NCBI GenBank assembly: GCA_964448015.1
Contig: CAYUUV010000042.1
Coordinates: 1-7,410, forward strand
Direction: 5' to 3'
DNA length: 7,410 bases
Source of the DNA: JACKGS01 sp964448015
GTDB taxonomy: Bacteria > Patescibacteriota > Saccharimonadia > Saccharimonadales > UBA7683
Shown here one piece after another: positions 1 through 3,687 of this stretch. Below the pieces are notes generated by a model. That model did not search any database. It was not told the origin of the DNA and saw nothing but the letters and a program-made list of their open reading frames with translations. The number at the start of each line of letters is the position of its first letter. The stretch's first letter is position 1. The position numbers were made by a program, and so were the translations under genes.

Positions 1-17
1 CTAACACCCTCGAATGA

Positions 18-41
18 GTTTAAATCCAGTCGGTTTTAAAC
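18..41. repeat. Inverted repeat GTTTAAA-N10-TTTAAAC upstream of the RelB-like gene
   Basis: Perfect 7-bp arms at 18-24 and 35-41 flank a 10-nt spacer, ending 20 bp before the -35 box of the antitoxin promoter. The arms are entirely A/T apart from the outer G/C pair and no T-run follows, so it is a poor intrinsic terminator. It could be an accessory operator, the remnant of a terminator of a gene left of the window, or chance. Positions 1-60 hold no recognisable gene. Confidence 0.3.
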
Positions 42-60
42 AGACAGCTACCCTATAGTA

Positions 61-89
61 TTGACAAACACATACGATATACATACAAT
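61..89 (+). promoter_or_regulatory. Promoter of the relBE-like operon (-35 TTGACA, -10 TACAAT)
   Basis: TTGACA at 61-66 is a perfect sigma70 -35 box. A 17-bp spacer leads to TACAAT at 84-89, a 5/6 match to TATAAT. Transcription would begin near 96, only about 3 nt before the ATG at 99, so the antitoxin mRNA is predicted to be nearly leaderless. The -10 box lies inside an inverted repeat (82-94), which fits the autorepression usual for RHH antitoxins. Confidence 0.75.
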
Positions 90-94
90 GTATG
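82..94. promoter_or_regulatory. Candidate antitoxin operator CATAC-AAT-GTATG
   Basis: A perfect 5-bp inverted repeat (CATAC 82-86, GTATG 90-94) has a 3-bp centre that is the last half of the -10 box. Allowing one mismatch, the symmetry extends to 79-97. A further CATAC half-site lies at 71-75 in the spacer. RelB/DinJ ribbon-helix-helix antitoxins bind such short palindromes overlapping their own promoter. That this one is bound by the adjacent antitoxin is inferred from position only. Confidence 0.5.
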
Positions 95-98
95 CATT

Positions 99-383
99 AT
101 GAGTAGTACACTGTTAAGTATCAAAACTGATGAACAGACCAAGCAAGACTTAAAGGCCTTTGCTGCCGAACTAGGCATATCGAGTACGGCTTTTGTAAAC
201 CTAGTCATTAAGCAGGCTTTGCGGGACCAGCGTCTCGTACTAAGCACTGGCCTTGAACCAACTCCTTACCTTGAGGAGACTATGTGCCAGGCGGAAGCCG
301 ACTATGCAGCCGACCGCAATATCACTCATACAACCAGTGCAGAGGAAGCCCTAGCCCACCTTGATAGCTTGATAAAGAAATAA
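99..383 (+). CDS. relB: RelB/DinJ-family antitoxin (ribbon-helix-helix)
   Basis: This is the antitoxin of a type II toxin-antitoxin pair, 94 residues long. The N-terminus has ribbon-helix-helix layout: a beta strand at about residues 4-9 (TLLSIKT), helix 1 at about 11-24 and helix 2 at about 28-41 (SSTAFVNLVIKQAL). This is the DNA-binding dimerisation fold of the RelB/DinJ family. The acidic C-terminal half (about 55-94) is expected to wrap the toxin and be protease-sensitive when unbound. The partner toxin starts 3 nt after the stop, so the two are co-transcribed. No Shine-Dalgarno site precedes the ATG, and the -10 box ends 9 nt before it, implying near-leaderless translation. Assignment rests on RHH pattern, size and the adjacent RelE-type toxin; the exact subfamily (RelB or DinJ) is not settled. 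Confidence 0.85.
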   Translation: MSSTLLSIKTDEQTKQDLKAFAAELGISSTAFVNLVIKQALRDQRLVLSTGLEPTPYLEETMCQAEADYAADRNITHTTSAEEALAHLDSLIKK

Positions 384-386
384 ACA

Positions 387-647
387 ATGAGTATAGACTT
401 CACCAAGGTATTTAATAAACAATTTGAAAAACTAACAGAAAAACGTCAGAAACAAGCCCGAGCTTCCGTAGCTCTCTTTTTGCAAGACGCAGCCGCACCC
501 TCACTGCGTAACCATACACTAAAAGGCGAGTGGCTGGGGTACCGCAGTATCAGCGCGGGTGGAGACCTTCGCTTGCATTTTAAAGTGGTGAATAAAAGCA
601 CCGTACTTTTTGTAGCAATAGGCACACATAGTCAGTTATATAAATGA
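387..647 (+). CDS. relE: RelE-superfamily mRNA interferase toxin (YafQ-like)
   Basis: An 86-residue ribosome-dependent mRNA endonuclease toxin by family resemblance. The C-terminal core carries the YafQ/RelE pattern: H43-x-L-K-G-x-W-x-G-Y-R (43-53), GDLRLHFKV (59-67) and the ending IGTHSQLY (78-85). Aligning from memory with E. coli YafQ, H43, D60, H81 and Y85 match its His50, Asp67, His87 and Phe91, while the position of His63 is Ser56. An Arg after the Asp-Leu (R62) could take part in catalysis as in other RelE toxins. It sits 3 nt downstream of the antitoxin and has only a weak purine-rich stretch before its ATG, consistent with coupling to antitoxin translation. The stop is TGA. Full length and probably functional; the missing histidine is the only oddity. 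Confidence 0.88.
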   Translation: MSIDFTKVFNKQFEKLTEKRQKQARASVALFLQDAAAPSLRNHTLKGEWLGYRSISAGGDLRLHFKVVNKSTVLFVAIGTHSQLYK

Positions 648-680
648 GGTTTCGCTCAAAGCCAATCTGTTAAGAATCGT

Positions 681-707
681 TTTGAGTTCCTTTACTGTCG
701 TGTACCA
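681..707 (+). repeat. Intergenic repeat copy 1 (CTTTACT..CGTGTACCA type)
   Basis: This segment, 33 bp after the RelE-like stop, matches 1382-1409 (26 bp after the pilin stop). The last 18 bases, CTTTACTGTCGTGTACCA, differ at 2 positions from the other copy, and the preceding TTTGA is shared with one indel. Both copies lie just 3' of a plus-strand gene in the same orientation. In this copy the following bases (GAGTGAAATT) resemble the inverse of the TTCACTC motif after copy 2. Function unknown; it may be a 3' end or mobile repeat remnant. The rest of 648-823 shows no gene. Confidence 0.4.
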
Positions 708-823
708 GAGTGAAATTACAGATAGAGATTGCAGTCCAATTCAGCCTCTTTTTTGTTGCACTTAATTTTACTTCCTTGGTTTCGGCCCGAATCCTGCTTG
801 CTGTGTCTACTGCACCTGATATT

Positions 824-832
824 TGCTAATAT
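824..832 (+). promoter_or_regulatory. Extended -10 promoter of the pilin gene (TGcTAATAT)
   Basis: TGC at 824-826 directly precedes TAATAT at 827-832, an extended -10 element. No good -35 box sits at the usual spacing. The identical nine bases TGCTAATAT occur on the minus strand as the -10 of the HExxH-protein promoter. Transcription would start near 839, giving a leader of about 14 nt that holds the Shine-Dalgarno site. An overlapping TATACT at 830-835 is an alternative hexamer. Confidence 0.5.
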
Positions 833-841
833 ACTAAGCAT

Positions 842-847
842 AAGGAG
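842..847 (+). promoter_or_regulatory. Shine-Dalgarno site of the pilin gene
   Basis: AAGGAG ends 5 nt before the ATG at 853. It is the strongest canonical ribosome binding site in the window and fixes the pilin start. It contrasts with the SD-less starts of relB, vapB and the 91-aa gene. Confidence 0.8.
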
Positions 848-852
848 AATTT

Positions 853-1356
853 ATGAAAGCTAATCAAAAAGGTTTTAGTGTTGTTGAAGTACTGATCGTT
901 ATTATCATTGTTGGACTTTTAGGAGTGGTAGGTTGGTTAGTTTATGACAGGCAGAATAAGAATGATACCCAGGCAAGCTCTGGTGGTTTTCTGACTTTAG
1001 CAGGCTTCAACGCTAAAATACCACTTACCGATAAAACGAGTGCCTTAAAACTAGGCACGATCAGCTCTTCTAGCTATAACGAAGCCGATAAATCAGTTCC
1101 AATAATCGCTCCTCAATTAGACAGTGCATGGAAGTGTGAACCCGACCCTACAGATAACTTCAAGGGTACAATCGGAACAATTTCAATAACTACACAAGCA
1201 AAAAGATCTGGCCCTTATGAACCTCTAGCAACTAAAAAGGTCGGAAACTACACGTTTGGCTTTGAGCCAGGTGGCTCTAACTGTACCGATAGTCCAAAGT
1301 ATCAACAACTAGTTGATACTTTCAAAAATCAATTCGAGAAGATAGAAGCCAATTGA
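853..1356 (+). CDS. Type IV pilin-like protein (prepilin with class III signal)
   Basis: A 167-residue secreted pilin-like subunit. The N-terminus is a textbook short type IV prepilin leader: basic residues 1-6 (MKANQK), Gly7 and Phe8 at the prepilin peptidase site, Glu12 as the conserved Glu5 of the mature protein, then an unbroken hydrophobic helix (about 10-31, ending GWLVYDR). The remaining 130 residues form a Ser/Thr/Gly-rich head with exactly two cysteines, C95 (WKCEPD) and C144 (SNCTDS). These could form the C-terminal disulfide loop typical of pilins. No assembly ATPase, platform or prepilin peptidase gene is nearby, so it is an orphan pilin or minor pilin that would need machinery encoded elsewhere. 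It has its own extended -10 promoter and strong SD and is flanked by two toxin-antitoxin modules. Adhesion, DNA uptake and host contact are all possible and cannot be told apart from sequence. Confidence 0.87.
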   Translation: MKANQKGFSVVEVLIVIIIVGLLGVVGWLVYDRQNKNDTQASSGGFLTLAGFNAKIPLTDKTSALKLGTISSSSYNEADKSVPIIAPQLDSAWKCEPDPTDNFKGTIGTISITTQAKRSGPYEPLATKKVGNYTFGFEPGGSNCTDSPKYQQLVDTFKNQFEKIEAN

Positions 1357-1381
1357 CAGTATAATGACTCAGCTACCATAG

Positions 1382-1409
1382 TTTGAACTTTCTTTACTAC
1401 CGTGTACCA
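1382..1409 (+). repeat. Intergenic repeat copy 2 (CTTTACT..CGTGTACCA type)
   Basis: Second copy of the segment at 681-707; the 18-base core at 1392-1409 differs at two positions. It runs directly into the tandem palindromes at 1407-1471. Its position 3' of the pilin mirrors copy 1, which is 3' of the toxin. Confidence 0.4.
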
Positions 1410-1471
1410 CGAAAAATTCACTCTGCTCACTCGTGGCACTGCCACGAAAATTCACTTCGTTCATCTCGTGG
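1407..1471. repeat. Two tandem 30-bp palindrome-bounded repeats (CCACGA-N18-TCGTGG)
   Basis: Unit A (1407-1436) and unit B (1442-1471) each have CCACGA and TCGTGG arms around an 18-nt centre starting AAATTCACT or similar, with a 35-bp period and a 5-bp linker. The junction forms an extra palindrome: TCGTGGCA (1431-1438) and TGCCACGA (1440-1447) around one base. The repeated hairpin with near-identical centres suggests a small repetitive element (REP/MITE-like) or duplicated terminator. Related cores (TTCACTTCGT) recur at 2449-2458 and 2530-2539. Confidence 0.6.
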
Positions 1472-1504
1472 CACCGCCAAAGATGAGACAACGGAGTGAT
1501 TTTT
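1447..1504. terminator. Probable bidirectional terminator between pilin and vapC
   Basis: The arm 1447-1466 (AAAATTCACT...CATCT) pairs with 1480-1503 (AGATG...AGTGATTTT), giving about 18 base pairs with two mismatches and a 4-nt bulge. On the plus strand the stem ends in five Ts (1500-1504), and on the minus strand in TTTT (1450-1447). It thus fits intrinsic termination for both the pilin (+) and vapC (-), whose stop codon touches its right edge. It competes with the tandem CCACGA hairpins at 1407-1471, so alternative folds are possible. Confidence 0.5.
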
Positions 1505-1898
1505 AAAAACCGAGTAACTCTAACCCGGTTATAGCTCTAAATCCCCTATCGGCGGTGGCGAGCGTATAGCCATATTGTTTACATAGCGCAGCTATCCACA
1601 TGTCGTCTTGTTGGATTGGTTTGCCCTTTTGACGTAATTCGCTGGCTATTTCACCAAATATACGCGCAGTAGTTTCATCAATGTGCAGTAGTTCCAGGCG
1701 AGGTAGTGCCAGAAAACGATGCAGGTTACGCAAATTACCTTCCTGATTCTTGCCTAGAAAAATACCATGGTACAATTCCCCCAATACAATAATTGGCAAC
1801 CCAAGTTGCGCAGTCGACGTAACGTACTTGCTCAGTTTAGGGTTGCCGTCATCAAGTGCTCGGTATGCGTTAGTGTCCAAGGCTAGTTTGGGGGTCAT
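1503..1898 (-). CDS. vapC: VapC-family PIN-domain ribonuclease toxin
   Basis: A 131-residue PIN-domain toxin that would cleave RNA (often tRNA or rRNA in this family) using a Mg-binding acidic cluster. The expected acidic residues are visible: D8 in LALDTN, E41 in LGELYHG, D99 in QQDDMWIAA and D117 in TADRGF. Length is normal for VapC. The reading frame extends 10 codons further upstream (to 1928), but the ATG at 1898 is preferred: it overlaps the antitoxin stop as ATGA, has an SD (AAGGA, minus strand of 1905-1909) at 6 nt, and begins the PIN domain correctly. The 4-nt overlap implies translational coupling to the antitoxin. The gene ends against the bidirectional hairpin shared with the pilin. 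The RNA target cannot be read from sequence. Confidence 0.93.
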   Translation of the reverse strand: MTPKLALDTNAYRALDDGNPKLSKYVTSTAQLGLPIIVLGELYHGIFLGKNQEGNLRNLHRFLALPRLELLHIDETTARIFGEIASELRQKGKPIQQDDMWIAALCKQYGYTLATADRGFRAITGLELLGF

Positions 1899-2140
1899 GA
1901 GAGTTCCTTCGGTGCACTTTCGAGCCACTCCATATCTTTTTCAAATGAATCGCCCAGCGACTTACTGCCAATAAACCAGTCTAAATCGTCAAAACTAGAG
2001 GTAGAGGAAACTCCAGCTCCCTTTTCTAGGGTGGCAATTACTACTTCGTTGAGACTCTTACCGGTTGCTTTGGACCTTTGCCGCAGGGCCTGGTCAAGCT
2101 TTGTTGGGATTGAACGTACGGTATATTGAATGCTATTCAT
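1895..2140 (-). CDS. vapB: VapB-like ribbon-helix-helix antitoxin
   Basis: An 81-residue antitoxin for the adjacent PIN toxin. Residues 5-10 (QYTVRS) would form the DNA-contacting strand, followed by helices at about 12-25 (PTKLDQALRQRSKATG) and 28-41 (KSLNEVVIATLEKG), the ribbon-helix-helix fold. The C-terminus holds DDLDWFIGS (51-59), an acidic-aromatic segment typical of VapB tails that block the PIN active site. Its TGA overlaps the vapC ATG. No SD precedes the start; a consensus -10 ends 6 nt before the ATG, so the mRNA should be leaderless. Autorepression is suggested by two direct repeats in the promoter. Confidence 0.88.
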   Translation of the reverse strand: MNSIQYTVRSIPTKLDQALRQRSKATGKSLNEVVIATLEKGAGVSSTSSFDDLDWFIGSKSLGDSFEKDMEWLESAPKELS

Positions 2141-2170
2141 GCCTACATTATATTCTACTAGTGCCTACAT
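2140..2170. promoter_or_regulatory. Direct-repeat operator candidate TGCCTACAT x2 in the vapBC promoter
   Basis: The 9-mer TGCCTACAT occurs at 2140-2148 and again at 2162-2170, exactly 22 bp apart, about two helical turns. One copy spans the start codon and -10 edge; the other fills the spacer next to the -35 box. Two same-face sites covering both promoter boxes are what a dimeric RHH repressor binding cooperatively would use. Binding is inferred. Confidence 0.6.
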
Positions 2171-2176
2171 TGTCAA
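2147..2176 (-). promoter_or_regulatory. vapBC promoter (perfect TTGACA / TATAAT, leaderless)
   Basis: On the minus strand TTGACA (2176-2171) and TATAAT (2152-2147) are both perfect consensus boxes with an 18-bp spacer. Only 6 nt (2146-2141) separate the -10 from the ATG at 2140, so the expected start of transcription is the start codon itself. Such a strong promoter normally needs repression, which fits an autoregulated antitoxin. Confidence 0.85.
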
Positions 2177-2262
2177 TACGTGCTGGGGGTGTGCCCTTTT
2201 CTTACCGCCATGTACTATGCCGCCCGAGCTGATTGTATTATAGTTAAACCAAGTTAATTAAC

Positions 2263-2268
2263 AGGGAA
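2263..2268 (+). promoter_or_regulatory. Shine-Dalgarno-like site of the 61-aa gene
   Basis: AGGGAA ends 6 nt before the ATG at 2275. It is a moderate match that supports this short frame being translated. A weak AT-rich -10-like stretch (TATTATAGT, 2236-2244) lies about 30 nt further upstream without a clear -35. Confidence 0.4.
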
Positions 2269-2274
2269 TCAAGT

Positions 2275-2460
2275 ATGGCAAAATCTAAATCACCCAGTAA
2301 ACGATATATCCGCCACCAACATAAAATAATGTTCATTCTAGGCCTGGTTCTTGTTGTGGCTTCGTATGAGAATTCAAGAAATCTCATCCTCATACTCGGA
2401 TCGATCATTATCGGCGTGGCACTTGCCAATATAAAAATTATTGACCGATTCACTTCGTAA
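2275..2460 (+). CDS. Small basic two-helix membrane protein, unknown function
   Basis: 61 residues of no family I can name. The first 18 residues are strongly basic with several histidines (KSKSPSKRYIRHQHK), followed by a hydrophobic segment at about 18-30 (IMFILGLVLVVAS), a short polar turn (YENSRN) and a second hydrophobic segment at about 37-53 (LILILGSIIIGVALANI). By the positive-inside rule both ends would be cytoplasmic, making a hairpin in the membrane. Support as a gene: an SD-like AGGGAA at 6 nt, two clean helices, and a space otherwise empty. Its last codons contain TTCACTTCGTA, the same core as the intergenic repeat, so the 3' end may have been captured from or by that repeat. The opposite-strand frame over the same bases (2244-2495) has no such support. 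Confidence 0.6.
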   Translation: MAKSKSPSKRYIRHQHKIMFILGLVLVVASYENSRNLILILGSIIIGVALANIKIIDRFTS

Positions 2461-2497
2461 ACTAAGCTGTACCGATTTTCGCCGTACATAGACATTA

Positions 2498-2521
2498 TTT
2501 CTCATCTGTTTATGTGAGAAA
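2498..2521. repeat. Hairpin TTTCTCA-N10-TGAGAAA between convergent genes
   Basis: Perfect 7-bp arms at 2498-2504 and 2515-2521 enclose a 10-nt loop, between the stop of the 61-aa gene and the stop of corA. No T-run follows on the plus strand, so it is at best a weak or factor-assisted terminator. Confidence 0.35.
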
Positions 2522-2525
2522 AAGC

Positions 2526-2562
2526 AAAATTCACTTCGTACATCTGCGTACTCTGCATGTAC
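2526..2562. repeat. Repeat core TTCACTTCGTACATCT with hairpin, downstream of corA
   Basis: Bases 2526-2545 match 1447-1466 at 19 of 20 positions, so the same element lies 3' of both minus-strand genes vapC and corA. Here GTACAT (2538-2543) and ATGTAC (2557-2562) form a 6-bp stem. On the minus strand the stem is followed by GAAGTGAATTTT, T-rich, and may help end the corA transcript. It lacks the long partner arm seen at 1480-1503. Confidence 0.5.
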
Positions 2563-2571
2563 TACACGAGT

Positions 2572-3492
2572 TTACTGACGTTTTTTGAGGAAGTAGTAGC
2601 TCAAGGCACCCGCTGAGAGCACGCTGGCGGCCACGATAAGCCAGAAGGCGTGCGGAGATGATTCATTGCCAGGTAAGTTGACATTCATGCCGTAGAGGCC
2701 CGCTAGAGCGGTTGGAATAGTCAGGGCGAGCGTGATGACGGTGAGCAACCGAATGGTTTCGTTCAAGCGGGTATCCATTACTGCCCGGTAGCTGTCGCGG
2801 ACGTTGGTGATGGTTCTGAGCAGGCTCTTACAGCGGGCAATTACCTGCTCCAGGTCCACGGAGAGGTCTTCTACCAGGTCTTCATCTTCTTCATACAGTT
2901 TGAGTAGTTTGCCGCCCAGTAGCTTTTCTAGGGCGGTATTGGCAGGAATCAGGGCATCTAGGTAATCGTTCAGTTTTCGTTCGTATTCCACCAGTGTGGC
3001 GATATCTTTGGGGTTCAGGTTGGTGATGTTGCTGGTTAGGGCGCGCATCTGGCGGTTAATCGAGGCCACCCGGGTCTGGTACTGTTTGGCAACTTCTTCC
3101 ATCATGAGCATGAACAGCTTCGTTTGTTGGGAGGTAGAAGTCGGCACCTTTTCGATAAACGGCTGCCAGAGTCGTCCCAGCGAATCGCGGCTCACCGTGA
3201 CCAGATGCTCCTTACCGAGCGCAAATAAAATTGGGGTAGTGAAATCGTTAAAATCATCGTCGGTATCTGGCAGGCGGGTAAAGTAATAAATCCACTCCCC
3301 TTCTTGCTCAATACGCGGTACCTCATGCGGGTCGATCGCATCAAGCAAAATATCTTCATCTAATCCGAGTGCAATAAGTACCGCCAACTCTTCTTCAGAT
3401 GGCTTTTCTACTCGAATCCAGCTGCCGGGCTGGAGTGTTTCTTGTTTCTTGAGTTGAGGGTGCGCACTCGTGCTGCGCAGATATGTGATCAT
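2572..3492 (-). CDS. corA: CorA-family magnesium/divalent cation transporter
   Basis: A 306-residue CorA/MIT-superfamily channel for Mg2+ (some members move Co2+, Ni2+ or Zn2+) that works as an inner-membrane pentamer. The soluble N-terminal domain (about 1-245) has the usual alpha/beta part (to about 115) followed by long charged helices rich in Lys/Glu/Arg. The C-terminus has two membrane helices at about 249-267 and 283-302, with the signature YGMN (267-270) at the end of the first and a basic tail (FLKKRQ). The periplasmic loop after GMN (VNLPGNESSPHA) is longer than the common MPEL form but acidic as expected. The start is fixed by AAAGGA (minus strand, 3503-3498) 5 nt before ATG. A TATACT -10 at 3531-3526 lies divergent to the tRNA promoter. 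Single gene, likely housekeeping. Confidence 0.95.
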   Translation of the reverse strand: MITYLRSTSAHPQLKKQETLQPGSWIRVEKPSEEELAVLIALGLDEDILLDAIDPHEVPRIEQEGEWIYYFTRLPDTDDDFNDFTTPILFALGKEHLVTVSRDSLGRLWQPFIEKVPTSTSQQTKLFMLMMEEVAKQYQTRVASINRQMRALTSNITNLNPKDIATLVEYERKLNDYLDALIPANTALEKLLGGKLLKLYEEDEDLVEDLSVDLEQVIARCKSLLRTITNVRDSYRAVMDTRLNETIRLLTVITLALTIPTALAGLYGMNVNLPGNESSPHAFWLIVAASVLSAGALSYYFLKKRQ

Positions 3493-3525
3493 ACATGTCC
3501 TTTTGTGATAAAACCGTTACGATCC

Positions 3526-3531
3526 AGTATA
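3526..3531 (-). promoter_or_regulatory. Candidate -10 (TATACT) of corA
   Basis: The minus strand reads TATACT here, 33 nt before the corA ATG, giving a leader of about 26 nt that contains the SD. No convincing -35 lies upstream. The same hexamer is used for the divergent tRNA gene and the 91-aa gene. Confidence 0.4.
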
Positions 3532-3533
3532 TC

Positions 3534-3562
3534 TTAAATTAGGCGAGTATTTATTTTATACT
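3534..3562 (+). promoter_or_regulatory. Promoter of tRNA-Ser (TTAAAT / TATACT)
   Basis: TATACT at 3557-3562 is a good -10, with a weak -35 TTAAAT at 3534-3539 and a 17-bp spacer. Transcription would start near 3569, six bases before the mature tRNA 5' end. It is back to back with the corA promoter. Confidence 0.5.
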
Positions 3563-3574
3563 AAATAGTGTTAC

Positions 3575-3671
<97 letters not shown>

Positions 3672-3687
3672 CACGTTCTAGTAAATA

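Noticed and set aside
88..102. Tiny frame ATG-TAT-GCA-TTA-TGA whose stop overlaps the relB start
   Set aside because: The predicted transcript begins near 96, after this ATG, so it would not be transcribed; likely chance.
655..687. CTCAAA ... TTTGAG inverted repeat after the RelE-like toxin as terminator
   Set aside because: Only 6 bp with a loop of about 20 nt, AT-rich and without a T-run; too weak to call.
1407..1471. Tandem CCACGA repeats as a CRISPR array
   Set aside because: Only two units, with similar rather than unique centres and a 5-bp linker; no cas genes. It is a palindromic repeat, not repeat-spacer structure.
1899..1928. Ten-codon N-terminal extension of VapC (start at 1928)
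   Set aside because: The ATG at 1898 overlaps the antitoxin stop, has an AAGGA site at 6 nt and starts the PIN domain directly; the extension would overlap vapB coding sequence and lacks an SD.
2243..2249. GTTAAAC, matching the integron core GTTRRRY
   Set aside because: A single 7-mer match with no paired site and no attC-like structure or integron integrase in the window; cassettes could not be supported.
2244..2495. 83-aa minus-strand frame over the 61-aa gene
   Set aside because: No SD or promoter, mixed composition without a domain pattern, and it runs through the intergenic hairpin; it mirrors the plus-strand gene.
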